Part shown: positions 37,870 to 49,756 of the stretch, in pieces
How the letters are laid out: each line of letters opens with the position of its first letter
Numbering within the stretch: the stretch's first letter is position 1
Origin: Ischnura elegans
Taxonomy: Eukaryota > Arthropoda > Insecta > Odonata > Coenagrionidae
Direction: 5' to 3'
NCBI RefSeq assembly: GCF_921293095.1
Contig: NC_060247.1
Span: 49,387,111-49,451,110 of the forward strand
DNA: 64,000 nucleotides
Program-made: the position numbers and the translations under genes
The notes under the pieces: generated by a model
The model's database searches: none
Seen by the model: the letters and a program-made list of their open reading frames with translations, nothing else
What the model was told of the DNA's origin: nothing

Positions 37870-38195
37870 TTATTTATTTTATCTCCTTCACGCCACGCTT
37901 TTCACAACAACGCACCACTTCTTTTAATTTCTTTCTTAATTCCTCATTCCAGTTCTTCAGTAATTCCTCATATACTTCACGACTCTTCCCATTAATTTGT
38001 CCATCGACGATTATCTTCATTACACCATCACATATCTCATAATGCGGCAAATTGAAGTTAATTCGTCTTCTTCTAACGGTTTTCAAAAGAGAGCATATCA
38101 GTCACTCTTTCTAGGATTTCCTCACGACTCACGCAGTCCATACATTTCATCTTCACTATTCTTCAGCAGAATCACATTTCAAATTTCAATCTAAA
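37870..38195 (-). mobile_element. Divergent RTE-like LINE 3' coding fragment (copy E)
   Basis: The minus strand reads MDCVSREEILERVTDML, then MKTVRRRRINFNLPHYEICDG, VMKIIVDGQINGKSRE and a lysine/glutamate-rich end. Block by block this parallels the KWIDRVSNEEVLRRV..., RRRNNLIGHILRHGGLMKTI and VEGQVEGKNGKGR blocks of the other copies, but at low identity. It is therefore an older or different RTE-like family. Frameshifts break it. Confidence 0.6.
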
Positions 38196-40794
38196 CTGCT
38201 CAAGAGATATTTCGCAGTAATTACTGCCGGAATAAAAGGAAGCGTGTATTCCGAGGAACTGAAGCATTAACTCGTCTACTCGTAATTAACTGGAAGTCAA
38301 CACGCCAAAAATTAAATTAATTTTAACTATGTTCATATCACCACTCAATAATCAACATTCTAATTTCATTTAAGTTTTCCAATCATCATTCACAATAAGT
38401 CTCAGATTCGTCATCAGATGTTCAAGAAATCAATTTTTTAAACTGAAATTCCATTATTACCATCACTATCGAACAAAATACGATGTACACAATGATTTCA
38501 TGTACTTTTAGATAAGCGAAATAATCGCTTCGAAAGGTTCCCCAATTGGCGGCAGTAATATTCCAAAAACGAATCGAAAATATTGATAGCATATATCACC
38601 GTACATGGATCAGATGGAAATAGTATCTTCCAGATGAAAGTGAATAAATACAAATTAAAAGTTCCCATCATATTTCCAATCATATTTTTTCGTATGAAAT
38701 CCCAACCCGTTTTCATCCAATTGAGGACGCGAAACCTAGATTTTCCTGCACAAGTATTGACCAACATTGCATTTAATCGGGCATCTTTTTATTAACCAGG
38801 GAACAAAAGACGGAGAAATTAAATTAAAATTCACAATAGAAATTCGTCAAGTCAAATAGAATAGCACGATGATAGTGGATTTCTTTTGTGATTATAAAGA
38901 TGAGAGTGCTGACTTATCCGAGGCCACTATACTCTTTCCAAGGTGATTAAATGATGAACTATTTAAAGAGTCACGGCAATGACTTGTAGGTCATCCAGGG
39001 AAGCATACACTCGAGACAATATTGACGATCAGAACGCATAAGCTTTGAAAAAAATTGGCAGCATCCTTTATCAAAGGCATTTAAGTGACAATTCCAGACT
39101 TATACGCCGTTACATCAATGACGCCGTTTAACAGGAACATCGGAATAAATTGAAAATCCTCCACTAGAGTCCCCACCAAATATTACACCAAACATAGCCA
39201 TTAAAAAATCGAAAAAAATTAAAATAAGCCAATTAAAAATCCCACTGAGTATTTTACTAAATAATAATAAAGAGCTTTCACACGAATTAGGCTGGGAGCC
39301 GCAAGAAACTCGTAGGCTGCGTCTTACATTTAGATTGAATAAAAGTGACACGGGGAACATCATCTTAGAGCCGCAGTATAAACCCAGGTACAACAGGAAG
39401 AATAAAATACGAGAGAGACTTAGTCGAACATATATGCGTAGGAATACTTTTCTCTATTGAACAAGAAAGACCTTTGATTAATGTAAGCTATATCTACCCT
39501 CACACGTTTATTGAGGCGGCGCGCGGCGTAATAAAAAGACTAGATGCAGAATACAAAATGTATAACCAAAAACCTATGTAATTTCATGACAAACGCTTAA
39601 AACGAAGGCAAAAGAGCCCCAAAAATTATAGACTTTACACGTCTCCAGTTTGCCATTATTTAGAAGCAATAACCGCTGTAAAATAGCTTCTTCTCTCTAA
39701 TCCCAAGACCATTCCTCACATACCGACCCGTTTCTTCAATTTCCCAACGTCCAATCGTAATCTGGGTCACCATTCCCTGATTATGCCGCAGGACGCACGG
39801 CAGAGATTTGTCCGTCAATAGATTACTCGTCGTCCATACCACTTCATTGGTGGAAGTCAGACGATAGATAAGACAAAGCACCGCATCAGCTGGAATTGCT
39901 TCCAACGCCATGCGTCCGCTAACAGTAGCGCGTGACAAATCATACTTCTAGTACTGCTGATCCCAGATTCCGAGAAATAGAACTTTAGAATCATCACCGC
40001 ATTGACGGCATTCAGGGCACTCGGCAGAAATAGTGAAGGATTTTCAAACCGCTGTTTCACTGTAACAAGAGTAGTTGTTGTCTGCCCCGCGATTCTAAGA
40101 AAATTCCTGAACGTCAGCTCCAGAACAATCACAATAACTTGAATGGATTTAGTTTTCGGAAAAATGAGATGAACTGAGTACCAAATGAAAGATGAAATTT
40201 TGACCTCCAAGTTGCCAAATTGCGGAGTAAATTTATCGATTCAAATTTTTTTAGAATAACTTTTTTTTTCAAGTTATATTTTGCATTAATTTTCTTGTGA
40301 AAGTTCGAAGGCAAAGTAGATTTTAATATTTTCGAGAAATTGGTAGTGGCCAATAGGCGCATAATTCTGTGGAGTGTACAAAACTACTACTACTATTACA
40401 GCTTTAACATACTGTACCTAAGGAGCAACCATAATAGAACTACATTAAAATAACTCACGGAAAAATAACATTAAATCGCAGACTGGGGTAATCTTACAAA
40501 AAAGACAATCAAAACGATTCTACACCAGTGTATCATCCTATGTACGCCTTTCAATACCCTAAGACGATTTTCGATGACTTAAGACACAAACCATTTCACA
40601 TCCGTACCATCACACATTCCACACCCGAAATCGCACTTACGATTTCTAATTGCGATGTAGCTACGTAGATTTATGAATAGGAATTTGAGGAAAATGAAGT
40701 AAAAAATTCCCTATTGGGTGCTCCCTCTCGCATTCCCTCAAGCGGAGCCAGGGTATTAGTACGCGAGCATTAAAGAACACAAGAGGTTACTCAC

Positions 40795-40891
40795 CTTTCC
40801 AAGTTGCTTGGGCCAGCGCCGCCGAATACAGGCGCGAGGTCGGGCTGGTCACCCGACTCATTCGACTTGGAGAAGTCCGGCGGAAGACGAG
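40795..40891 (-). CDS. ATP7: ATP7 coding exon 2 (linker between HMA domains 1 and 2)
   Basis: A 97-nt exon is bounded by a polypyrimidine-TTTGCAG acceptor (exon starts 40891) and a perfect AAG|GTGAGT donor (exon ends 40795). Joining it to the phase-1 end of exon 1 gives an open frame that reads ...ARE-A-RLPPDFSKSNESGDQ... and ends ...GPSNLE plus AG. It is 31 full codons plus two split codons. One alternative frame has an early stop. The acidic, Ser/Pro/Gly-rich composition fits the flexible linker between the first two HMA domains of insect ATP7. The exon leaves in phase 2; AG plus one base gives Arg or Ser, in keeping with the Arg/Lys often found before the next HMA strand (family knowledge). 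I found no GMTCASC-type exon further left, so exon 3 is probably outside the window. Confidence 0.78.
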
Positions 40892-42127
40892 CTGCAAAGA
40901 CAAAACACTGAGTGAGCACTAATTTCCCGAACACTTCAAAATGCTATGCAGTCCTCTCGCTTAATTTCTTTCGTGAGAGGGTGGGGAATAGCTAATTACA
41001 GTTTCCAAGGACCACATATGAGGACGACAAAGGAAACGAGGTGGGGGAACATACCGCAGCAGGACCGCCTCAGTGGGCAATATACCTCACCGCTAATTGA
41101 CTTCAGAATGGAAAATTTTAAGATATTATTTCCTTTGCGACATCAAGTTAAGAAATTCATTGATCGAATCACTGCTTTCTCTACCACAAACAAGTCTATT
41201 TTTTTTCTTTAATTTTTTTATTTCCTCCCGTTCAATTTTTCATTAGATATTAATATTACACGGTTAAAATTATGTATAAAATAAGCATCTGCGGATATTT
41301 CTTTTGAATTGTTGCTACATATGTATATCCTGACCGGTTTCCTTGTGTCACAATCGAGGGAAATACCGGGGAGTCTACAAGATTTTCTATACGTTAAGTA
41401 TACATTCATGAGTGACCACAATGAATGAGACACGATCACATGTTTTTTCTGTAAGGATGAACCCTGGGTGGCAGGGGTGCTATGAAAGTAACCAAGAGTT
41501 AACTACAACATCGGAAAACTACGAAGGGTGGTGTTAGAGAGATAAAAACTTCATTCCCTCCTATAGTTAGAATGACCCTTGGAATGTTAACTAGGATAGA
41601 GTGAAAACGGGTTGCACAGAATGCATTCATGAATAAAATGAAAATTAACACGCGCATTTATTTCAGCCTGACGATGAACTCCAATTGAATTAACAGCCAA
41701 TCCTTTAATGAAAAGCAATATAAAGTTAGGATCTTAAATTCACAACTAATTCATCAAAATACGTTTCGAAAAAAGGCTGCCCGAAAAAAATATCAAATGA
41801 CTTCGTGAGCTAAGCGTGGGCGAATACTGGCGTAAAAGGAAAAATTATTCCTATAAAAATTTAATTCCAAAATGGTAGCCCTCCCATATACTAGTAAGCT
41901 TCAGTTACGACTACTGAGAACTTCAACGCACAAAATAAAATTAAAAGGAAAAATGAGAAATGGCAGTATTGATAATCTAGGCAACATCGCTTTAATTTTG
42001 TGTGGGTGTTGAATATTGGACAGAATGAATTCTTGAATTTATTCATTATTCTCCAACTTCCCCGTAAACAGCACATAGAACCCTTAATTACAGAGGATTA
42101 ACAAAGCACAACACAAACATCCATGAC

Positions 42128-42205
42128 CTGGATAGGGATCGCCTACCTAGGCGGGATTCGAACCCGCGACGTACGGTTAGGCAGGCGAGGACTTTACCCC
42201 AACTT
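42128..42205 (-). repeat. tRNA-like SINE head
   Basis: On minus: GGGTAAAGTCCTCGCCTGCC then CGCGGGTTCGAATCCCGCCT, a perfect B box within a T-arm stem. The acceptor stem and a full cloverleaf are not formed, so this is a SINE head rather than a tRNA gene. Confidence 0.55.
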
Positions 42206-43837
42206 TACCCCAGCAGTTTTACTCTTTAAACAAAAGAAACTAGTTTCACGGCAAAAAAAACAGGAAACACAATATTGAAATATGAAGATAGCAAACAAGT
42301 TTAAAAGAGTGATGTAAGTAGTTAAATGTTTTTATCTAAAATATACAATGCATGGACCATGGAATATGAGATTTGAGCCGATACTTAATAATTATTTTAT
42401 CAATCCTATATGCACTTAATCCTAATCACCACATTCAATTTAGAGACATGCTTTCACGACAAATATTTGAAAGCAGAGGAGATATAATCTGTATTCCTAA
42501 TAATCTACCCTCTAATAGTCTCAATATTAACTTTCAAACACACTATTTCTAAAATATTTTATTTTCACTCATATTAATCACTATTCTACTGGCTGAATCA
42601 GAATGGCCAAGGTCAATGTGAAAGTATAGCTTTTTTGCCCACATTTGATTAACAACTGTGACTTTGCTTGATAAATCAGTGTTAATCACTAACATAGAGC
42701 ATCGTACGGATAAATGTGAGGGAAATCTATTTAACAGAGTCCATGAGCCTTGAACCCGCAAAACTACGATTCACGAAAGTACTTCCGGGTCCATTCACCC
42801 ACAGGCAAAATCACGGACGATTACGAACAATCTCCGGTCCCAGAGGCTTATCAGGAATATCCTGGAGTCGTGCACAGCAGCACGTACGCATTCCACAGCT
42901 GGGAAACCCCTTTCCAAAACTTCACATAAATCATAACCCTTTTCGCAAGAGGTCTGCTATTGCAAGCTTTGAGTAGAACAGTTCGCTCTTCAAATACTAC
43001 TACAGGAAAAACGTTAGAATAAACCAACCATGTTTAACATAGGGTACAATTATATGACAATTTATAATCGATATTGAAATTCAATGGAATGTGAATTTTA
43101 AAATAGTCATCCAATTGCTATTAGCTACGATTCAATATCCACGGCGAATTATAATTAGATCTCCAGAAGCCTTGTCTCACCTATCTTAGTCAGGATCCTA
43201 GCTTATTTCGCCATATTTACTCAAATGTCACAGAAATAATTACGAGAATATTTTACGAAGACTTCATAACTTTTTTCCACAAATTATCTCTCTTTGGAAA
43301 ATAGAAAAAAATAATGGGGTAACAATAATTCCAAATATCGTTTCTACAAAACACCTCTCTAGGATAGTCAATACATCCCCCTAAGGAATATTCATGAAAT
43401 ATCATGATATTATCACCGGTATTTTCCTTTTTATTAGAGTAAATTAAATATTTATCGCCTTAAAGACAGCCCAAAAAATATTTACCACAACATTCCTTTC
43501 GAATTATGCCTGTTCAGCACAAGAGGGCATATGTTGATAATTTTTTTGGCTCCATCTGTAGTAGTTCGTGCGAAGCGTTGATAATTGAATCAATCAATCA
43601 GTCAAGACATAGCGCTTTACGGAAGACATGTCAGTTAATAACTATTACATAAATGTTGTGTACAGTGATCTCCGTAAGTTTGAAAACGTTCCGGCCCGTA
43701 ACACCGAGAAAATTTTCTGAATACTTCCCAACTGTGTTTCCAGTAATTTGTGAACCTGCAATCATCGAGCACAACGAAACCGCTTTACATCTTAATGCAC
43801 AGTCATGTCCATATTATTGTAGTTGTTTCCTACCATA

Positions 43838-44397
43838 GTGACGGGAGAAGCAAGAAAGAAATTATCAGCAGAATAGCCCAGGCGAAGAGAGCATTCCACC
43901 AAAAGAGAGACCTGCTTACAGCGGGAAACCTAAATATGGAAGTAAAGAAACAATTTATAAGAACCTACATCTGGAGTATGCTCCTACACGGAAGTGAGGC
44001 ATGGACAATGACCGCAGCGGAGAAAGCAAGGATAGAGGCCTTCGAAATGTGGTGCTACAGAAGAATGATGAAGTCAAATGGATCGACCGAGTTAGTAACG
44101 AGGAAGTTCTAAGAAGGGTAGGAGAGAAGAGAAGCCTCATGAAAACCGTAATAAGAAGACGGAACAACCTTATAGGCCACATCTTGAGACATGGTGGCCT
44201 GATGAAGACAATCGTCGAAGGACAAGTGGAAGGCAAGAATGGAAAAGGAAGACCCCGAACAAAATATATGGAACAAGTAAAGAGAGATGTGAAAGAGAAG
44301 AAATACGTAGGTGTGAAAAGATTAGCTGATAGGAGAACTGAGTGGAGAGCTGCGTCAAACCAATCCTTGGATTGTTGACCAGTGATGATGATGATGA
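43838..44397 (+). mobile_element. RTE-like non-LTR retrotransposon, 5'-truncated copy B
   Basis: This is the only plus-strand member of the group. It starts at SDGRSKKEIISRIAQAKRAF (about 43840), continues with KQFIRTYIWSMLLHGSEAW, then one frameshift near 44075 leads into KWIDRVSNEEVLRRVGEKR, GLMKTIVEGQVEGKNGKGRP and the terminal RRTEWRAASNQS. The tail is a (GATGAT)n run ending near 44397. Both frames are long and open, so this is the least decayed 3' end of the family here. Confidence 0.9.
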
Positions 44398-44714
44398 ATG
44401 ATATAATTAATTTTCATTGTCAAAGGTACACTTGTGCTGCCGTGAATCAACGGACATATGCATTGGATTCATTGGCTCTTTGATCCTATCATGTACTGAC
44501 TCTCTGTAAAAATCCATGGGTGGTTGAGACATAAAATATCCTGCACAAACGCAATTAGTATTTATCAATAAAACTGCAGTTTTATAGATCATTAAGACAT
44601 TCATATTTCCCACAAAAATTACAAACTGACTAGCGTCACTTGCGTTTTCAATTAAGCTTTTTATATAATTTGTTAAAAAGCCTGCGCTGATAGTTACGGT
44701 TTAACTTGAGAGAA

Positions 44715-45100
44715 GTGACTGAAAAACTCAACCTTCTTAAAGAGAACGATGACTGCTAATTTTCGGGTTCTCTAGCCGCGTCTGTCGTTTATGGTTGACA
44801 ACAGTTTCGAAAGCCATCCTGCTTTCGTTTTCAGGTCGAAGGTGAGAAGTTTTCATTTTTTGCCGTCTTATATAGCACTGGCCTATCTCCCCCTGTGCGC
44901 TGATTGGTCAGAACTCTCTTCCAAACGTTGCTGATTGGGTAGCCGTTGTCCCTGTTCATATTTTGTGTTTTGTGAATTTCAATTGCTTCTCTGATTTGCC
45001 TTGGGTAGTAGCGACTCTCTTTTGCCACTATCTTCGCTTTTTCGAAATCAATTTTAAGGCCCGCCTCACTCCAAACATTCTCTGCAATGGCTGACAAGTG
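44715..45100 (-). mobile_element. Penelope-like retroelement 3' end (GIY-YIG endonuclease C-terminus)
   Basis: The minus strand encodes SAIAENVWSEAGLKIDFEKA, then RQIREAIEIHKTQNMNRDNG and YPISNVWKRVL. This matches the end of the Penelope-like GIY-YIG endonuclease ('SA.AEH....H.IDF', 'R.IREAIEI.K', 'N.NR..GY.L...W'). The catalytic Glu of REAIEI is present; the GIY-YIG strand and the reverse transcriptase are missing by truncation at a poly-T run (45105-45118). The non-coding tail to about 44715 includes a GAAAGCAGGATGGCTTTC inverted motif (around 44810-44827) and CTGTTGTCAACCATAAACGA. Confidence 0.82.
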
Positions 45101-45524
45101 CAGTTGTTTTTTTTTTTTAACCTACGCACAAATTTCCTAAAGAGAATCTCAACACTTCTCTCGAAGAACTTGTATTCTACTCCAGCAGTTGTACTGTTAT
45201 TTCATAGCGTCGGTGACCTCATTATTACTTATCTCTACTTCCCTATCATTTCTGGCGCATTCCTATGCATGTGACTCGCTTCCAACCCCTGAGGCCCCAT
45301 TGCACACATCCTAGAAGCACTTCCTCCCAAACTCCGCATTCGTCGCGAAAAAACCAAGCAACTGCTTTAAATTCTCGTGCACTGTCATTTCCATTTGGGA
45401 AAATTCTATGGTTTTTCACCTTAAGAAATCATTTCGTACAGCAAAAACTTCCCAGTAATGCATCCGAGATAATATTAAAACACATACTTAATCTCACTTA
45501 TGATGAAATTCGCTTAGAAAAAAC

Positions 45525-45575
45525 TTGGCTCATCCGGGATTCGAACCCGGATATACCAATTACCGGAGCAGTGTT
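45525..45575 (-). repeat. tRNA-like B-box fragment (SINE)
   Basis: On minus: TATATCCGGGTTCGAATCCC then GGATGAGCCAAG. It is a T-arm-like stem with B box; no acceptor stem or complete cloverleaf was found. Confidence 0.5.
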
Positions 45576-46861
45576 TTAATAATTAGTAATGACAATTACA
45601 AATTAGAACCCAAGATGGCCACTGAAATATCTATCACAATTTCTCTAACTTTCCAGAGTAATTTAAAAAAATTTCAGGCTGTTTCATTGTACATTAAAAG
45701 AAAATTAATGGTAGGCATGTGGAAACCAATGTTAACTTTACATACAACTTTAATCACTAGATCGAGCAAGGTTGTGGCACTATTAAAGGCTGATAATGAC
45801 AGGAAGTGTACATAATTGCATTAGTCGATCAAGTGAAGTATTAAATTTGGGTGGAATGAGAAAATACCACTAAGTTATTCCTGCTCGCTTATATACATAA
45901 GAACGCAAGGAATGTAACTGTCTTTACCAAAGAAAAAACATACTTCAATGACGTTAATGACCAACCACAACATAGAAACATTAAAAAATATAATTGAAAA
46001 CGTATTTCAACCGTTATAGGTCCAGGTTTTGATCCTTGAAAATGGCAAAGAATGTAGAAACTATGGTCGGTGGTGGAGTTTTACATTAAAGTGTGGAGAT
46101 TACCGTTTGTAGTTTATATTTTATCATGGATATACTGCATTGCCACCAAGTAAAGAATGAAAAGATTTTGTACGCACAAAAACTTTAACCACAAAAATAG
46201 ACAATTTTTCTGACAACAATCCTCAATCTATAGATGTCCAGATAGGATGAAATTTTTGACTATTCAGAGTCGCACTCAAGTGATAATTATGGCCGGGTGA
46301 AGCGGGCGACTAACTTCGCACGTTTTTTGTCTTTTTGTGACGTGTTAGTCTTTTGAAACTGAAGTCATTTTCTATACATTTTAAGGATATATACTGTACA
46401 TCCTTTTCAACAATTACCTGTATTTCAAGTATAAAACTTTATAACGTAATGAGGACTTATAAGGTAAAGTAAACTCTTCAAATTTCATATGAAGGCCAAT
46501 ATAGACTTGGAGCTCATTTTATTAGAGGCCATAAAATTTCAGGTTTTATAAGAAAGAATCAATCCTAAGAGTCTACTATATACGACCTAAAAATTTTAAA
46601 TAAAAAGAATGTTATCAGTAGATACATAGTGGAAGTCGTTGATATTCATAACAAAAAACAATTGTAAACATCTCATTCGCTTTATGTTAACCGACCCGGG
46701 ATTCGGCAGCTCAGTACCATTTTCTAATAAATTAGATTAAAGGATCGATTGTCGTTAAAATAAGTGGGGAGTTAAAAATTGTGTTTTGCTATGAAGCTGA
46801 AAAATTCAATCGGATAGAATATGTTTTAAACCAGCAATAAGTCACAAAAAAGACCGGCCGT

Positions 46862-46942
46862 AAACGCATCTTCACAAACCGTAAAGATGCGTTTTTTTAA
46901 GGGCGGGATTGATGCAACCTTATGAGGGCGCATCAATTCCGC
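46862..46942. repeat. Two adjacent hairpins, the first followed by a T run
   Basis: Stem 1: AAACGCATCTT (46862-46872) with AAGATGCGTTT (46884-46894), 11-nt loop, then TTTT. Stem 2: GCGGGATTGATGC (46903-46915) with GCATCAATTCCGC (46930-46942), one G-T wobble. The first resembles a bacterial intrinsic terminator, but there is no bacterial gene context and the surroundings are AT-rich insect-like intron. Confidence 0.6.
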
Positions 46943-47869
46943 AATTTTTCATGACACGCTTCTCGTTTAGAACTTCTTGAAAAATTCAGCGTACATGGAA
47001 TAGGCCTTAATAAACATTTTCCTTTATCTCAAAACATATACATATTTGACCACTCAGGAAAGTGCAGAGACACAATTTATACATATGACACAGGCAAAAT
47101 TTGAGAAGGATTTACTCCGATGCGATTCATAATTGCGTAAGTTTTAAACAAGCAAAGTGACATGAAAAACGGATTGTTGAGCGGTTCCTCTAAATGACCA
47201 AAATATTAACCCTGCGCGATTCCACATCGGCGAGTGGGAGAGGAAGTTGAGAAACTGGCCATGAAAAGCGAAATGATCGAAAAGCGAAATCGGATAAAAG
47301 GTAGGAAGGAGCGAAGGTGAAGGCACGTTCATGAACTCTTCAAGGTTCAGAGCTCTAATTTTGAAGGAGCCAATAATGACGCCCTGGAGGTAATATTACA
47401 TTGGAATGGAGTAACTCCATGGCAAATCGCATTGTTTCGAAATATTGGGTATATACTACTTCTAAGATAAGGTAATTCATTATACTTTATTATTATTCAT
47501 CATATTTATTCACTTATTCATTATAGCAGAATCAGCTGATTTCACTACAAGAGCTTTTCTTTTTCATATGCTGACGCTGCGCCTAGCTGTAATAGGGTTA
47601 TAAATAGGAGCCATTCCTCACGACTTTTGTTACCTCTTCATCACAGCTCTTAATTCGACTACTCACTTGTTTCATGAAACAAAACAATGAATTCATCATA
47701 ACCATACGTTAAAAGAACCAAGTGAATGACTGGCTTTGAAAGTAAATTTCATAAAAAACTTTCAAAACATAGACCTTGTTACGCAACCAAATATATTCCT
47801 TATTCTCCTTACGATCATTTATCATCATTCATGTTCTACTTATTTAGTTATTTAATTATTTTTTCATGT

Positions 47870-48112
47870 TCTACCCTAAATGTTGTGATGGGTACACGTG
47901 CATACTTTGGCATTTTTGCAATGATTTATTGAGTTAACTTCAGGATTTCATTTCTATGCCCTGATGTGTTAGTTGTGCTGAATTCCATTCGGAAATATTT
48001 GATATATTTTGTACAAGTTTATTTTGTGATCTCTTTTGTATGTAATATTCATCTTATGTTTTTAATGGACAATTTGTCCAAGAACAATAAATATTATTAT
48101 TATTACTTTCTT
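47870..48112 (+). mobile_element. Non-LTR retrotransposon 3' UTR ending in (ATT)n
   Basis: A T-rich block contains GACAATTTGTCCAAGAACAA, then AATAAATATTATTATTATTA at 48089-48108. The AATAAA followed by an ATT microsatellite is characteristic of jockey/CR1-type 3' ends. No coding sequence is attached. Confidence 0.55.
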
Positions 48113-48205
48113 CAACCCCACATTCTTCCCTACCCCCAATTCTTCCTCTGCTGTAAGCTGTAAAAAAGGAAGATCCGGGTTGCTCGATGTTCGTTGCAAC
48201 CTCTT

Positions 48206-49756
48206 AGGGGAGAGTTGGCTAAATCGCACCGCTTCCCAAATCGCTCCACCATCCTAGAAACCAATGTATTAGATATACATATATGCATTCTAATGGCTTC
48301 ATTTGGAACATCTTGCATCACCAAGCACACCACACTTCAATAGGGTGGTTTCCTGTTATTTTTTTATTGCCTAAATCGAAAGATTATTACACCTGGAGTA
48401 CGTATTTCACGCATTTAGATTTTTAAATGACGATATCTATTTTTCGCGATTAAATGAAAAGTGAAAATTTTCAAGCGCGCGAAAACGCGACGCGTAAGTA
48501 TGAATGCCGGGAAACCTCACCGTGAGACTTATTTCTGGTTCCCGCTGCCCCCCTGTGAGGTGACCTTGAGGCGAGGCTGCTAGCGGGTAGCTGAGTACCC
48601 TGCTGGCTGGTAGCGCTTGGCTTAAATAATGATTATTAATACCTTATCAAACGAAGAAAACTTTCCGACTTTAGCCAGTTTTAATAAGTGATTATTAAGA
48701 CATGTTTCCCTGAGCTCTACGCCTCATGTATGCATTGGTAACCTCAGACGATATATAACTCCTATCTTCTCGTATAGAAACTAGGTCCCTATCACGTCAC
48801 GTGGAGTGGCATCGCATGGGCGCCAATCTGGCCCTTTTCAAATGAGGATAGAAATGGACCGTTGCCATTCGTCTAAACCGCTATTTCTAAAACGAAATAA
48901 TTTGTATATTTTGAATACACTAATGGTGGGTAACGAATCGCAATCAATGCTTTTCGTTTTCTTTGATGAAGGAAACTACCCTATTGTGGCCACCAGCGTA
49001 ATGACAAGTCATGTACGTATGCATTAAGAGAATAAGTGTCTCTTCTGCTTTTTCTTTCGTCTTTTTACAAGAATATTGAAAACAAATAATTTGTATTAAC
49101 ATAGTTTTAGCTACATATCATATTTTGGAATTCTATTGTGTTTCATTAAGCGCTATTAACAGCGCAGTATGATCACGAGTTTAGGCAGTGGAAATGATTT
49201 CATATGAAATGGCGATCGCTCCCAAATCGCACCACGTCTCTCTGTACCTGTGTGATGTAAGAAGTCTTAAAAAAGCTGCCATGAAAAGACTATTCTTAAG
49301 CATAAACATTTCTGCAAAAGTCTTGAAAATTTTGTTTCAATTATTGCAGATTTTTTATCAAGCAAAAAAACTACACCTATAATTAATTTCAAAGATATGG
49401 CTTATTTAACTTTTTTCGTTCCTTATGTTAAGGGTATTTTAATTCACATGTCTTCTCTGTTGAGGGATCTAAAGAATAACTGCCTCTCTGCCTCTCATTT
49501 TCGTTGAAACATCACTTCCTAGTTTTGGCCTCCAGTGGTGCGATTTGGGAAACCGGTTGCCTAAATCGTACAGTTGCAGAAGTTTGAAAGTGAAATTTTA
49601 TACGTGTTCAACTTGGAATTGATTGTCCCCAAACACTGTGAGAGAAGCAGACATTCCACCTCACATTGAGCAGCATTAAAAACTTTTATTGCGACACTTA
49701 TTTTTGAGTTAATTCGTTTTTTTCCAAAATCGGGGCGATTTAGGCTACCTTCCCCT
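48206..49756. mobile_element. 1.55-kb DNA-transposon-like element with inverted ends
   Basis: The left end is AGGGGAGAGTTGGCTAAATC then GCACC. The inverted right end is CAGGGGAAGGTAGCCTAAATC then GCCCC, with most positions matching over about 25 bp. Internal copies of the same CC(C/T)AAATCGCACC motif occur at about 48233, 49222 and 49533-49567, as sub-terminal transposase-binding repeats often do. Internal ORFs are under 80 codons with no recognisable transposase. No target duplication could be defined. Confidence 0.5.

Larger units (their letters stand above)
31585..40794 (-). other. Right part of ATP7 intron 2
   Basis: Between the exonuclease start and ATP7 exon 2, this holds the RTE scrap (32.75 kb), a LINE 3' end (33.4 kb), a poly-A run at 34856-34870, a GC-rich patch near 34905-35060, the 36.43-kb island, a hAT MITE, a SINE and RTE copy E. 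The 38.2-40.79 kb stretch shows nothing else I can support. Confidence 0.4.

Noticed and set aside
42128-42205. Candidate tRNA gene from a perfect B box
   Set aside because: No acceptor stem or full cloverleaf forms, and the A-box side is degenerate; better explained as a SINE head. The same applies to 45525-45575.
46862-46898. Bacterial-type intrinsic terminator
   Set aside because: The stem plus T run fits by shape, but there is no bacterial gene nearby and the context is an insect-like intron.
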